DNA of 64,000 bases from Phenylobacterium koreense (GCF_040545335.1 NZ_JBEPLU010000001.1:2046001-2110000); one strand, 5' to 3'; shown: positions 17,443 through 27,378, counted from the stretch's first letter. The notes: generated by a model not told the origin, from the sequence alone. Numbers and translations are program-made.

Positions 17443-18638
17443 CCGGCGACGGGTCTGACGCGAGAAGCCGCCTCGCGGGCGCGCTCGCGGGCTTCCTCCA
17501 CCGTGCCCCACCGAGCCAGGGCCACGCCCATGCGACGGCGCTCGAAGGCCTCGGGCTTGCCGAACAGGCGCAGGTCGGAGCCGGGAACGTTCAAGGCCTC
17601 GGCGACGCCTTCGAAGGCGATCCCCTTGGCGCCCATGCCGCCATAGATGACCGCGCTGGCGCCCGGCTCGCGAAGGGCTGTGTTCACCGGCAGTCCGAGG
17701 ATCGCCCGGGCGTGCAGGGCGAACTCGCTCTGATATTGGCTGGCCAGGGTGACGAGGCCGGTGTCGTGCGGGCGGGGGCTGACCTCGGAGAACCAGACCT
17801 CGTCGCCGCGGACGAACAGCTCGACCCCGAAGATGCCGAGGCCGCCGAGCTCGCCGGTGACCTCCCGGGCGATGTCGCGAGCTCTGGCGAGGGCCGCCTG
17901 GCTCATGGCCTGGGGCTGCCAGCTCTCGACATAGTCGCCTTTGACCTGGCGGTGGCCGATCGGCTCGCAGAAGGCGACGCCGTGGTGGCCGTCGGGACCG
18001 ATGAAGCGCACGGTCAGCAGGGTGATCTCGAAGTCGAACTCGATCTTGCCCTCGACGATCACCCGCGGCTGCTCGACCCGGCCGCCCTCGAGGGCGTAGC
18101 GCCAGGCCTCCGCGATCCCCTCGGGGCCTTCCACATAGGACTGGCCCTTGCCGGAGGACGACATCACCGGCTTCACGAAGCAGGGGAAACCGGCCACCTG
18201 CGCGGCGGCTTCAGCGAGTTCGGCCTCCGACGAGGCGAAGGCGTAGGGCGAGGTCGGCAGGCCCAGCGTCTCGGCGGCCAGCCGGCGGATGCCCTCGCGG
18301 TTCATGGTCAACTGGGCGGCGCGGGCGGTCGGGATCACCGTCGCCAGGCCCTCGGCCTCGATCTTCACCAGTTCGTCGGTGGCGATCGCCTCGATCTCCG
18401 GGACGATCAGGTGCGGGCGCTCGGCCTCGACCACGGCGCGCAGGGCGGCGGGGTCGGTCATGGCGACGACGTGGCTGCGGTGGGCGACCTGCATGGCCGG
18501 CGCGCCCTCGTAGCGGTCGACCGCGATCACCTCGCAGCCGAGCCGCTGCAGCTCGATGGCGACCTCCTTGCCGAGCTCGCCCGAGCCCAGGAGCATGACC
18601 TTCACGGCGGTGGGCGAGAGCGGCGTTCCGAGGCGCAT
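17439..18638 (-). CDS. purT: Formate-dependent phosphoribosylglycinamide formyltransferase
   Basis: This 399-residue ATP-grasp enzyme makes formyl-GAR from GAR, formate and ATP in purine synthesis, as an alternative to the folate-dependent PurN. Visible features are the N-terminal [34 protein letters not shown], the ATP-grasp [12 protein letters not shown] and the metal-binding [25 protein letters not shown]. Length is normal. It lies 68 bases downstream of tkt but is separated from it by a hairpin. Confidence 0.96.
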   Translation of the reverse strand: MRLGTPLSPTAVKVMLLGSGELGKEVAIELQRLGCEVIAVDRYEGAPAMQVAHRSHVVAMTDPAALRAVVEAERPHLIVPEIEAIATDELVKIEAEGLATVIPTARAAQLTMNREGIRRLAAETLGLPTSPYAFASSEAELAEAAAQVAGFPCFVKPVMSSSGKGQSYVEGPEGIAEAWRYALEGGRVEQPRVIVEGKIEFDFEITLLTVRFIGPDGHHGVAFCEPIGHRQVKGDYVESWQPQAMSQAALARARDIAREVTGELGGLGIFGVELFVRGDEVWFSEVSPRPHDTGLVTLASQYQSEFALHARAILGLPVNTALREPGASAVIYGGMGAKGIAFEGVAEALNVPGSDLRLFGKPEAFERRRMGVALARWGTVEEARERAREAASRVRPVAG

Positions 18639-18654
18639 ATTTGGCTTCCTATCG

Positions 18655-18691
18655 GCAGGTTTCCTGACGAAGAGCCCAGGAACCTGCCGCT
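18655..18691 (-). terminator. Hairpin downstream of tkt
   Basis: Arms around CGGCAGGTTTCC and GGAACCTGCCG (one mismatch) enclose about 14 bases between the tkt stop and purT. There is no clear U-tract, so it is a likely but not strong terminator. Confidence 0.45.
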
Positions 18692-18706
18692 TCTTTTGCG
18701 AGAATC

Positions 18707-20677
18707 CTAGCCCAGCTTGGCTTTCGCCGCGGCGGCGACGGCTTCGGCGGTGATCCCGAACTCCTTGTAGAGGCGGTCGGCCGGCGCGCTGGCGCCCCAG
18801 CCGTGCATGCCCACGAAGGTCCCGTTTTCACCGATGAATCGCTCCCAGCCGAAGGGCGCGGCGGCCTCGACGGCGACACGGACCGGCGCCTTGCCGATGA
18901 CCTGCTGCCGGTAGGCTTCCGGTTGGGCGTCGAACAGTTCCCAGCAGGGGGTCGAGACGACGCGGGTCGGCACGCCCTCGGCCTCCAGCAGGCCCTGGGC
19001 GGCGACCGCGACCGAGACCTCGGTCCCGGAGGCGAAGATCGTCACCTTGGCCTCGCCGCTGGCGGGCTTCAGTTCGTAGGCGCCCTTGGCCGAGAGATTC
19101 TCCGGGGCGGAGTCGCGGACGGCCGGGACCTTCTGGCGCGAGAGGGCCATGAAGGCCGGGGTCTTGCGGGTCTGCAGGGCGACCTTCCAGCACTCGGCGG
19201 TCTCGACCGCGTCGGCGGGGCGGAAGACGTTCAGGTTGGGCATGGCCCGCAGGCTGGCCAGATGCTCGACCGGCTGGTGGGTCGGGCCGTCCTCGCCGAC
19301 CCCGATCGAGTCGTGGGTCATGACGTGCACCACGCGCACGCCCATCAGGGCGCCCAGGCGGATGGCCGGGCGGCTGTAGTCCGAGAACACCATGAAGGCG
19401 CCGCCATAGGGGATGACGCCGCCGTGCAGGGCCATGCCGTTCATGGCCGCGGCCATGCCGAACTCGCGCACGCCGTAGTTCACGTAGCGGCCGGCATAGT
19501 CCGGGGCGTCGAAGATCTGGGTGTTCTTGACGAAGGTGTTGTTCGAGCCGGTCAGGTCGGCCGAGCCGCCGACCATTTCCGGGATCGAGGGGAAGAGGGC
19601 GTCCAGGGCCGAGCCGGAGTGCTGGCGGGTGGCGGCGGCCGGCTTGGAGGCGAGGGCCTCGGCGATGTGGGCGTCGAGACGCTCGAAGGCGTCGGCAGGC
19701 AGCTCACCCTTGACCGCGCGCTGGAAGACCGCGCCGTCGGCCGAGGCCGCCAGGCGCTTTTCCCAGGCCTTGCGGTCCTTGGCGCCCCGGCGGCCGGCCG
19801 AGCGCCAGGGCTTCACCACCTCGTCGGGAATCGCGAAGGCTTCGGAGCCCCAGCCCATCTTCTGGCGGGTGGCGGCGATCTCCTGGGCGCCCAGGGCCGC
19901 GCCGTGGGTCTTGTGGTGACCCTCCATGGTCGCCGCGCCCTTGCCGATCTTGGTCTTGCAGGCGATCAGGGTCGGACGGTCCTGCTTGGTCGCCCAGGCG
20001 AGCGCGCGGCGGATCTGACCGTAGTCGTGGCCGTCGATCTTCTTCACCGCCCAGCCGGCGGCCTTGAAGCGGGCGACCTGGTCGCCGGTCTCGGCCAGGG
20101 AGACGGCGCCGTCGATGGTGACGTCGTTGTCGTCCCAGAGGACGGTCAGCTTGGCGAGCTTCAGGCGGCCGGCGAGGCTGATGGCCTCATGGCTGACGCC
20201 TTCCATCAGGCAGCCGTCGCCGCAGATGACCCAGGTCCGGTGGTCGACCAGGTCCTTGCCGAAGCGGGCGGCCAGGTGACGTTCGGCCATGGCCATGCCG
20301 ACGGAGGTGGCCAGGCCCTGGCCCAGCGGGCCGGTGGTGGTCTCGACGCCGGGGGTGTGGCCGTATTCCGGGTGGCCCGGGGTGTTGGAGCCCCACTGGC
20401 GGAAATTCTTGATCTGCTCCAGGGTCATGGCCTTGAAGCCGGTCAGGTGCAGCAGGCTGTAGAGCAGCATCGAGCCGTGACCGGCCGAGAGCACGAAGCG
20501 GTCGCGGTCGGCCCAGTCGGGCTGGCTGGCGTCGAACTTCAGGAACTTGGTCCAGAGCACGGTGGCGACATCGGCCATACCCATGGGCATGCCGGGGTGG
20601 CCCGAGGCCGCCTGTTCGACGGCGTCCATCGAAAGGACGCGGATGGCGTCGGCCATGGTCTGCGGCGATGCGGGCAT
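18707..20677 (-). CDS. tkt: Transketolase
   Basis: This 656-residue thiamine diphosphate enzyme of the pentose phosphate/Calvin pathway moves two-carbon units between sugar phosphates. The cofactor-binding stretch [10 protein letters not shown]...[10 protein letters not shown], the substrate-binding [11 protein letters not shown] near the N-terminus and the [16 protein letters not shown] loop are intact. The ATG at 20677 gives [20 protein letters not shown]. It stands with gap, pgk and fba in a carbon-metabolism block and is divergent from the zapA operon. Confidence 0.97.
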   Translation of the reverse strand: MPASPQTMADAIRVLSMDAVEQAASGHPGMPMGMADVATVLWTKFLKFDASQPDWADRDRFVLSAGHGSMLLYSLLHLTGFKAMTLEQIKNFRQWGSNTPGHPEYGHTPGVETTTGPLGQGLATSVGMAMAERHLAARFGKDLVDHRTWVICGDGCLMEGVSHEAISLAGRLKLAKLTVLWDDNDVTIDGAVSLAETGDQVARFKAAGWAVKKIDGHDYGQIRRALAWATKQDRPTLIACKTKIGKGAATMEGHHKTHGAALGAQEIAATRQKMGWGSEAFAIPDEVVKPWRSAGRRGAKDRKAWEKRLAASADGAVFQRAVKGELPADAFERLDAHIAEALASKPAAATRQHSGSALDALFPSIPEMVGGSADLTGSNNTFVKNTQIFDAPDYAGRYVNYGVREFGMAAAMNGMALHGGVIPYGGAFMVFSDYSRPAIRLGALMGVRVVHVMTHDSIGVGEDGPTHQPVEHLASLRAMPNLNVFRPADAVETAECWKVALQTRKTPAFMALSRQKVPAVRDSAPENLSAKGAYELKPASGEAKVTIFASGTEVSVAVAAQGLLEAEGVPTRVVSTPCWELFDAQPEAYRQQVIGKAPVRVAVEAAAPFGWERFIGENGTFVGMHGWGASAPADRLYKEFGITAEAVAAAAKAKLG

Positions 20678-20826
20678 TCTGGGGTTCCGGGCTGTGGCTC
20701 TGGTTTGCGCGCGCCCCTCGCACGCGAGACGTGCAGGGTCAAGGAAGCGTCACGCCACAGGGCGGGTTTCGGCGCGCGCCCGACGCAGGCTATAGATTAA
20801 CGGTCACAGTATGGGAGCTTGCGAAC

Positions 20827-21129
20827 ATGCGGGAGCCGATGGTGGAAAGCCCCCTGGAGCAGGCCGTCAAACGGTTGGATCGGGCGGTGTCCGCGCTCGA
20901 GCAACGCCTTGCGGGCGAAGCGCCCCAGGGCCGGTCCAAGGGCGGCGACCTGTTCGACCAGGAAAGCGCCAAACTGGCGTCGGAGCTCGAGAAATCGAGG
21001 CTCCGCGAGAAGGAGCTGGAGGCCGCCGGCGCCGAGGCGTCTGCGGCGCTCGGCCGCGCCATCGCCGAGATCAAGGCCGCGCTCGCCAACGAGGACAGCA
21101 ACGAGGTCGAAGAGACCGAGGAGGCTTGA
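20827..21129 (+). CDS. DUF4164 domain-containing coiled-coil protein
   Basis: This 100-residue acidic protein is largely heptad-patterned (LEQAVKRLDRAVSALEQRL, then KLASELEKSRLREKELEAA), matching DUF4164, a small alphaproteobacterial family found directly before zapA. Seven bases separate its stop from the zapA start, so they form one operon. A role alongside ZapA in Z-ring assembly is plausible but unproven. The ATG at 20827 has GGAG about ten bases upstream; an in-frame ATG four codons later is an alternative. Confidence 0.78.
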   Translation: MREPMVESPLEQAVKRLDRAVSALEQRLAGEAPQGRSKGGDLFDQESAKLASELEKSRLREKELEAAGAEASAALGRAIAEIKAALANEDSNEVEETEEA

Positions 21130-21135
21130 AGGGTC

Positions 21136-21462
21136 ATGGCCCAGGTCAACATCACGGTTAACAATCGTCCCTATGCGGTCGGCTGCGAGGACGGCCAGGA
21201 ACAGCACCTGCTGGAGCTGGGCCGGCTGTTCGACCGCCAGGTGCGGCAGGTCTCCGAGGAGATGGGCCAGCTCGGCGAGACGCGGCTGTTCCTGATGGGC
21301 GCGCTGCTGCTGGCCGACGAACTCACCGACCTGCGCGGCCGGCTCTCGGTGGTGCAGGCCGAGCTGGCGCGGTTCCAGTCCGACCAGGCCAGGGTCGAGA
21401 CGCGCGCCGTCGGAGCGCTGGAAAGCGCCGCCAAGCGGATCGAGAAGCTGGCGAACGGCTAG
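21136..21462 (+). CDS. zapA: Cell division protein ZapA
   Basis: This 108-residue ZapA binds FtsZ and cross-links protofilaments in the Z ring. The N-terminal beta-rich head (VNITVNNRPYAVGCEDGQEQHLLELGR) is followed by the long C-terminal helix that forms the antiparallel coiled coil. Both length and head sequence match alphaproteobacterial ZapA. It follows the DUF4164 gene in an operon and precedes the probable 6S RNA and the 5-formyltetrahydrofolate cyclo-ligase, the conserved zapA-ssrS-fau order. Confidence 0.93.
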   Translation: MAQVNITVNNRPYAVGCEDGQEQHLLELGRLFDRQVRQVSEEMGQLGETRLFLMGALLLADELTDLRGRLSVVQAELARFQSDQARVETRAVGALESAAKRIEKLANG

Positions 21463-21469
21463 TCCCCCT

Positions 21470-21700
21470 CGTTCGATGCGATCCCAGCGGGAGAGGATTT
21501 GGACGAGCCGCGCTTGTTACCGGCGCTCGGCGGCCCTACCTTCACGTCCGGCGGGTCGTGCTGCGGTTCGCGTCGAAGGCAATCTATCCCAGCGACCTTA
21601 TTTCTTCGAAGGGAGCTGTCCCTGCTTGGGCCCGTGGGCCCTGGCACTACGGCGCCCACCTGGTTAGCCAGGTCGAGGGGATTAAACCGACCTTCACGGC
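21470..21700 (+). ncRNA. ssrS: Probable 6S RNA (boundaries approximate)
   Basis: About 280 bases between zapA and the 5-formyl-THF cyclo-ligase contain no ORF but much pairing potential. TTCGATGCG (21472-21480) pairs with CGCGTCGAA (21569-21577) with one G-U, enclosing GGACG/CGTCC and GCCG/CGGC stems, and further GC-rich stems follow to about 21690, including ACCTGG-TTAG-CCAGGT. This is the conserved genomic position of 6S RNA, which binds RNA polymerase as an open-promoter mimic. The call rests mainly on synteny; mature ends cannot be set by eye. Confidence 0.6.
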
Positions 21701-21739
21701 TCTCGCGGCGCCGCCACCCTTCGCGCTATATGTGGCGCG

Positions 21740-22315
21740 GTGAGCGATCTTTCCGACAAGGCGAAACTGCGGGCCCGGCTGCGCAAGCGGCGGCGGGCGC
21801 TGGATGCGGCGCGGCCCGATGCGGCGGAGGCCGCGGCCGCGGCCCTGCCGCTCGAGCGGCTGCCGGCCTTCGAATGGTTCTCCAGCTATCACGCGCTGGG
21901 ATCGGAGCTCGATCCGGCCCCGCTGGCGGCGCGGCTGATGCGCGCAGGGCGCAGGCTGGCCCTGCCGGTGACGGTGGCCGCCGAGGCGCCGCTGATCTTC
22001 CGAGCCTGGCGGGCCGACGACGTTCCCGAGGTGGACGCCTTCGGCGTGCCCTCGCCGCCGGCCAGCGCCCCGCAGGTGCGGCCCGGCCTGGTGATTTGCC
22101 CGCTGCTGGCCTTCGACCGCAGCGGCGCGCGCCTGGGCCAGGGCGGGGGGCACTATGACCGCACGATCGAGGCGCTGCGGGCCAAGGGCCCGGTGTTCGT
22201 CCTGGGGCTGGCCTATGCCGGCCAGGAGGTCGAGGGGCTGCCCGCCGAGCCGCACGATCAAAGGCTGGACGCCATTTTGACCGAAAGCGGGTATATCGAG
22301 GCCCGAAAGGACTAA
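21740..22315 (+). CDS. 5-formyltetrahydrofolate cyclo-ligase
   Basis: This 191-residue enzyme converts 5-formyl-THF to 5,10-methenyl-THF with ATP. It carries the basic N-terminal KAKLRARLRKRRRAL and the substrate/ATP-binding GARLGQGGGHYDRTI near residue 134. The GTG at 21740 is the best start. In proteobacteria this gene is usually transcribed together with 6S RNA, as the layout here implies. The next gene starts six bases after its stop, so the two form an operon. Confidence 0.93.
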   Translation: MSDLSDKAKLRARLRKRRRALDAARPDAAEAAAAALPLERLPAFEWFSSYHALGSELDPAPLAARLMRAGRRLALPVTVAAEAPLIFRAWRADDVPEVDAFGVPSPPASAPQVRPGLVICPLLAFDRSGARLGQGGGHYDRTIEALRAKGPVFVLGLAYAGQEVEGLPAEPHDQRLDAILTESGYIEARKD

Positions 22316-22321
22316 TCCTGC

Positions 22322-23158
22322 ATGCGCTTTGCCTTCTTCGGCGACGTGGTGGGCCGGGCCGGCCGCGACGGCTTGGCCGACCATCTGCCCGCCCTTCGCC
22401 GCCGACTGGACCTCGAGTTCGTCATCATCAACGCCGAGAACGCTGCGGCTGGTTTCGGGATCACCGAGCGGACGGCCAGCGAACTGTTCGACGCCGGCGC
22501 CGACTGCCTGACCCTGGGCAACCACTCCTGGGACCAGAAGGAAGCCCTGACCTACATCGTGCGCGAGCCGCGACTGATCCGGCCGCTGAACTATCCGGTG
22601 CTGGCCGACGCACCCGGCCGGGGGGCGAACCTGTTCGTCACCCGCGAGGGCAAGCGGATCATGGTGATCAACCTGCTGGGCCGGGTCCACATGGATTCGC
22701 TGGACGACCCGTTCGCGGCGGTGGACCGGGAGCTGGAAAAGGCGCCCCTGGGCCTGGTGGCCGACGCCGTGGTGGTCGACATGCACGCCGAGGCGACCTC
22801 GGAGAAGATGGCGATGGGCCACTTCTGCGACGGACGGGCGAGCCTGGTGGTGGGGACCCACACTCATGTGCCGACCGCCGACAGCCAGATCCTGCCCGGC
22901 GGCACCGCCTACCAGACCGACGCCGGGGCCTGCGCCGACTACGACAGCGTCATCGGCAACCAGAAGGAAGAGCCGCTGCGGCGCTTCACCACGAGGATAT
23001 CCGGCGGCCGCTACAAGCCGGCCGAGGGGCCGGCGACGGTTTGCGGGGTGTTCGTCGAGACCGACGACAAGACGGGCCTGGCCAAGCGCGTCGAGCCGAT
23101 CCGCATCGGCGGGCGGCTGAGCGAGACGGTGCCGGCGCTGGAAGCGGCGAAGGTCTAG
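22322..23158 (+). CDS. YmdB-like metallophosphoesterase (TIGR00282 family)
   Basis: This 278-residue dinuclear-metal phosphoesterase has the N-terminal MRFAFFGDVVGRAGRDGL (first metal Asp), INAENAAAGFGIT, TLGNHSWDQKE, DMHAEATSEKMAMG and VVGTHTHVPTAD motifs. Members hydrolyse 2',3'- or 3',5'-cyclic nucleotides; YmdB of Bacillus affects RNA decay and biofilm choice. It is probably co-transcribed with the cyclo-ligase, six bases upstream. The family is clear; the physiological substrate is not. Confidence 0.9.
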   Translation: MRFAFFGDVVGRAGRDGLADHLPALRRRLDLEFVIINAENAAAGFGITERTASELFDAGADCLTLGNHSWDQKEALTYIVREPRLIRPLNYPVLADAPGRGANLFVTREGKRIMVINLLGRVHMDSLDDPFAAVDRELEKAPLGLVADAVVVDMHAEATSEKMAMGHFCDGRASLVVGTHTHVPTADSQILPGGTAYQTDAGACADYDSVIGNQKEEPLRRFTTRISGGRYKPAEGPATVCGVFVETDDKTGLAKRVEPIRIGGRLSETVPALEAAKV

Positions 23159-23186
23159 GGAAGCTCTCGGGGCGCCGGAAAAGAGG

Positions 23187-23312
23187 TGTCATCCCGGTTT
23201 GCGAAGCCAGACCGGGATCCATACGCGCCGCGCTTGAAGGGCGGGGTCTGCTCTTGAGAAATCCAGTGTTCATGGGGCCCGGTCTTCGGCCTGCGGCCGA
23301 AACGGGATGACA
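23187..23312. repeat. Composite palindromic repeat (copy A) with terminal inverted repeats
   Basis: The 126 bases start GTGTCATCCCGG and end with its near-inverse CGGGATGACAC. The right part (23266-23312) is the same ~47-bp unit found at 29831-29890, 40601-40659 and 45693-45734: GTTCATGGGGCCCGGTCTTCGG...CCGAAAC-GGGATGACAC. The left part has its own CCCGGTTTGCGAAGCCAGACCGGG stem. No ORF lies inside. It looks like a small MITE- or REP-like element. Confidence 0.7.
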
Positions 23313-23333
23313 CTCAGGGCTCGGGCTGAAGCT

Positions 23334-23537
23334 TCAGCCCCCGGCCTTGCGGTTGCGTTCGGCGACGCTGATGCCGCCGGAGCCCCAGTTTTCGGTCGGG
23401 ACCTCGTCGATGACCACGAAGGTGGTGGCCGGGTTCTTGTTCAGCACCTTGACCAGGAGCTCGGTCGCACCGGCGATCAGTTCGGCCTTCTGCGCCTCGG
23501 TGGCGCCGGGGGTGATGCGGATGTTGACGTAAGGCAT
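23334..23537 (-). CDS. 4-oxalocrotonate tautomerase family protein
   Basis: This 67-residue protein starts Met-Pro; after Met removal Pro1 is the catalytic base of the tautomerase superfamily. PYVNIRITPGATEAQKAELIAGAT and TFVVIDEVPTENWGSGG match 4-OT and DmpI-like enzymes. The ATG at 23537 has CAGGAGACC upstream; a longer reading would mask the essential Pro. The substrate is unknown, and there are no catabolic genes beside it. It is divergent from the holin-like gene. Confidence 0.88.
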   Translation of the reverse strand: MPYVNIRITPGATEAQKAELIAGATELLVKVLNKNPATTFVVIDEVPTENWGSGGISVAERNRKAGG

Positions 23538-23611
23538 TGGGGTCTCCTGGGGGTTGTTGCGGCGGAGACTTAACCGCGCCAAGCTCTGCGGCAAACAGCA
23601 TGGAGGCCCTG

Positions 23612-23962
23612 ATGGCCCGGTTTTTCGCCCGCGTGATCTTCGCAGCCCTGGGCCTGGCGCTTGCGGCCTTCCTGTTGCGGGGGGTCGGCTACAACGGGAT
23701 CTTCGACCTGCTGCTGGCGGCGCTGCTGCTGGGGGTGGTGAACGCGATCCTGCGGCCGGTCCTGTTCATCCTGACCCTGCCCCTGACCATCGTGACCCTG
23801 GGGCTTTTCCTCCTGGTGCTGAATGCGGCGATGATCGGGCTGGTGGCCTGGATGCTGCCGGGCTTCTGGGTGCAGGGCCTCTGGTCCGGCGTGGCCGCGG
23901 CCATCATCACCGGCCTGGCGAGCTGGGCCGGCGGGGTGATCATTGGGGATGCGAAGCGGTAG
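23612..23962 (+). CDS. Phage holin family (superfamily IV-like) membrane protein
   Basis: This 116-residue protein has four hydrophobic helices, a short basic N-terminus (MARFFARV) and the motif GVVNAILRPVLFILTLPLTIVTLGLFLLVLNA that is typical of the four-helix family annotated as phage holin superfamily IV/YvlD. The ATG at 23612 has GGAGG five bases before it. These proteins are common chromosomal membrane proteins, and no phage genes are nearby, so a lytic role is doubtful. The function is unknown. Confidence 0.8.
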   Translation: MARFFARVIFAALGLALAAFLLRGVGYNGIFDLLLAALLLGVVNAILRPVLFILTLPLTIVTLGLFLLVLNAAMIGLVAWMLPGFWVQGLWSGVAAAIITGLASWAGGVIIGDAKR

Positions 23963-23969
23963 GGGTTCT

Positions 23970-24088
23970 GGCCCCACCCTGATCGCTGCGCGATCTGTGC
24001 CTCCCCACGAGGGGAGGGAGAAGAGGCGATGATTTCCCTCCCCCTCGTGGGGAGGGACGGCGGCGGAGCCGCCAGGGTGGGGGTCTGC
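23970..24088. repeat. Palindromic repeat R1, left flank of DUF559 unit
   Basis: These 119 bases begin GGCCCCACCCTG and end CAGGGTGGGGGTCTGC, an imperfect terminal inverted repeat. Internal arms CCTCCCCACGAGGGGAGG and CCTCCCCCTCGTGGGGAGG pair with each other. A second copy (R2) at 24439-24560 is almost identical over its length and in the same orientation. Confidence 0.85.
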
Positions 24089-24091
24089 TGA

Positions 24092-24451
24092 ATGTCCACA
24101 TCGCGAGCGCGAGAGCTGCGAAACTCGATGTCGCCGCCGGAGGTGCTGCTGTGGAGCCGGCTGAAGCGGCTGCGGCCGTAGGGCTTTCACTTTCGGCGGC
24201 AGGCGCCGTTCCGCGGGTATTACCTGGATTTCGTCTGTTTCAGCCGGCGGCTGGTGGTCGAGGTCGATGGCGGCCAGCATGCCGAGGACGGGCAGGCGGC
24301 GCACGACGCCGTGCGGGACGCCGTGCTGCGCCGGGAGGGATTCGAGGTGATGCGCTTCTGGGCCGGGACGGTGATGGGCGACGTCGGCGAGGTGATGGAT
24401 GCGGTGTCGGATGCGTTGGTACGACGGCCGGCTCGGCAGGCCCCACCCTGA
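24092..24451 (+). pseudogene. DUF559 (Vsr-like endonuclease fold) gene with in-frame stop
   Basis: From ATG 24092 the frame reads MSTSRARELRNSMSPPEVLLW..., then an amber TAG at 24179-24181, then GFHFRRQAPFRGYYLDFVCFSRRLVVEVDGGQH and on to TGA at 24449-24451. This is a complete DUF559 protein of about 119 codons, with the FRRQ...DFVC...EVDGGQH nuclease-like core, broken by one nonsense codon at position 30. The ORF begins four bases after repeat R1 and ends inside the first bases of R2, so gene and repeats form one unit. Reinitiation at GTG/ATG codons downstream could still give a truncated product. Confidence 0.8.
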
Positions 24452-24560
24452 TCGCTGCGCGATCTGTCCCTCCCCATGAAGGGGAGGGAGAAGAGGGGCG
24501 TTAATTTCCCTCCCCCTCGTGGGGAGGGACGGCGGCGGAGCCGCCAGGGTGGGGGTCTGC
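24439..24560. repeat. Palindromic repeat R2, right flank of DUF559 unit
   Basis: This is the second, direct copy of R1 (122 bases). It differs from R1 by a few substitutions and three extra bases in the middle spacer. Its first bases supply the last codons and stop of the DUF559 frame. It lies just before the groEL terminator. Confidence 0.85.
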
Positions 24561-24562
24561 GG

Positions 24563-24599
24563 CAAAAGAAAAAGGGCGGGGCCTTGCGGTCCCGCCCTT
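24563..24599 (-). terminator. Rho-independent terminator of groESL
   Basis: On the minus strand the arms AAGGGCGGG/CCCGCCCTT enclose a ten-base loop and are followed by TTTTTCTTTT. It lies 25 bases after the groEL stop codon. Confidence 0.88.
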
Positions 24600-24624
24600 C
24601 GTCATTTGCGCCTGAGCGTCGGAC

Positions 24625-26277
<1,653 letters not shown>

Positions 26278-26316
26278 TCAAATGAGATGGATGGGGAGGG
26301 AAGGCGTCGAGGGTGG

Positions 26317-26604
26317 TTATTCGACCACGCCGAGGACGTCGCTTTCCTTCATGATCAGCAGGTCCTGACCGTCGATCTTGACCTCGGTGCCCGACCACTT
26401 GCCGAACAGGATGCGGTCGCCGGCCTTCAGGTCGAGGGCGTGGATCTTGCCGCTGTCGTCACGGGCGCCGGGGCCGACGGCGACGACTTCGCCTTCCTGC
26501 GGCTTTTCCTTGGCGGTGTCGGGGATGATGATCCCGCCCTTGGTCTTCTCTTCTTCCTCGACGCGCTTCACGAGGACGCGGTCTCCCAGAGGACGAAACG
26601 CCAT
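26317..26604 (-). CDS. groES: Co-chaperonin GroES (10 kDa)
   Basis: This 95-residue GroES forms the heptameric cap on GroEL. It starts [29 protein letters not shown], containing the mobile loop that binds GroEL, and contains [31 protein letters not shown]. It is the first gene of the groESL operon. A CIRCE element lies 61 bases upstream of the start codon. Confidence 0.98.
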   Translation of the reverse strand: MAFRPLGDRVLVKRVEEEEKTKGGIIIPDTAKEKPQEGEVVAVGPGARDDSGKIHALDLKAGDRILFGKWSGTEVKIDGQDLLIMKESDVLGVVE

Positions 26605-26664
26605 ATGTATGTCTCCGTTCGGGACGGTTGAAATGCCTGGTGGTCAGCCCCCGCGACGCGGCCG

Positions 26665-26691
26665 TTAGCAGCCGCAGCCCCTGAGTGCTAA
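26665..26691 (-). promoter_or_regulatory. CIRCE operator (HrcA site) of groESL
   Basis: TTAGCAGCC, nine bases, then GAGTGCTAA matches the CIRCE consensus TTAGCACTC-N9-GAGTGCTAA with two mismatches confined to one arm. It lies in the groES leader. HrcA repressor binding here would give heat-inducible expression. Confidence 0.85.
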
Positions 26692-26701
26692 CGCAGGGCG
26701 G

Positions 26702-26730
26702 AGGTAGGCAAGGGGCCTTGGGGAGTCAAG
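26702..26730 (-). promoter_or_regulatory. Predicted groESL promoter
   Basis: On the minus strand CTTGAC and CTACCT are 17 bases apart, immediately upstream of CIRCE, so transcription would start at or beside the operator. Assignment to sigma-32 or the housekeeping factor is not possible by eye. Confidence 0.45.
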
Positions 26731-26820
26731 CGCGCGGGGCGCCGTTTTTCCGCCTCGCTGCTGACAGTTTCGGGCCGGCGGCGCGTTAAGCCTGGCGCAG
26801 GCAAGCTCAAGGAGGCCCGC

Positions 26821-27204
26821 ATGCTCGATCATCTTGGTCTGACCGTCAGCGACTTCAAGGCGGCGAGGGCCTTCTACGACCAGGCGCTGGCGCCGCTCGG
26901 CATCGGCGTGGTGATGGAGGTGAGCCCCGAGCAGACCGGCGGCTCGGCCCACGCCGGCTATGGCGAAGCGGGCCGGCCGGACTTCTGGATCGGGACCGGC
27001 GGAAGCGCCAGCGGCCACGTGCACGTGGCCTTCACCGCCAAGGACCGGGCGAGCGTCGACGCCTTCTACGCCGCGGCGATCGCCGCCGGTGGCCGGGACA
27101 ACGGCCCGCCGGGCCTGCGAGAGCACTATCACCCGAACTATTACGGGGCCTTCGTCCTCGATCCCGACGGCCACAACATCGAGGCCGTCTGCCACGCGGG
27201 GTGA
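26821..27204 (+). CDS. VOC family (glyoxalase/dioxygenase fold) protein
   Basis: This 127-residue single-domain protein of the vicinal oxygen chelate superfamily starts MLDHLGLTVSDFKAARAFYDQAL, with a second beta-alpha-beta unit (GHVHVAFTAKDRASVDAFYAAAI) and the end YYGAFVLDPDGHNIEAVCH. The His and Glu typical of metal binding are present (H4, E122-region). AAGGAGGCCCGC precedes the ATG. Members include glyoxalase I, fosfomycin resistance and many uncharacterised proteins; the reaction here is not assignable. Confidence 0.9.
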   Translation: MLDHLGLTVSDFKAARAFYDQALAPLGIGVVMEVSPEQTGGSAHAGYGEAGRPDFWIGTGGSASGHVHVAFTAKDRASVDAFYAAAIAAGGRDNGPPGLREHYHPNYYGAFVLDPDGHNIEAVCHAG

Positions 27205-27267
27205 ATTGTGAGGAATTCGAGGCGAGGAGGCCTAGCGATACCGACCGGTCACTCCCATCTGCGGGCT

Positions 27268-27363
27268 ATGCGGTTGATCCTCAAACTCTCCCCGGCGATT
27301 GCGGTGTTGGCCCTGGCGGTGGCGATGGTCCTGCTGAGCCAGCGCGCGCCGCTGTACGCCTGA
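27268..27363 (+). CDS. Candidate 31-residue membrane peptide
   Basis: ATG at 27268 opens a 31-codon frame whose product is one hydrophobic helix (ILKLSPAIAVLALAVAMVLL) with a basic head and a short SQRAPLYA tail, a common shape for small membrane proteins. No good ribosome site precedes it, and no relatives are recognised. It lies in the 390-base gap between the VOC gene and the acyl-CoA dehydrogenase. Chance cannot be excluded. Confidence 0.3.
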   Translation: MRLILKLSPAIAVLALAVAMVLLSQRAPLYA

Positions 27364-27378
27364 CCGGAAATCTCTCCC

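Noticed and set aside
18803..20800. 665-codon plus-strand frame opposite tkt
   Set aside because: It is antisense to transketolase with Gly/Ala/Val/Asp bias and no domains.
23612..23962. Prophage remnant on account of a holin-family protein
   Set aside because: No other phage gene, integrase or attachment site is near, and the four-helix family is a common chromosomal membrane protein.
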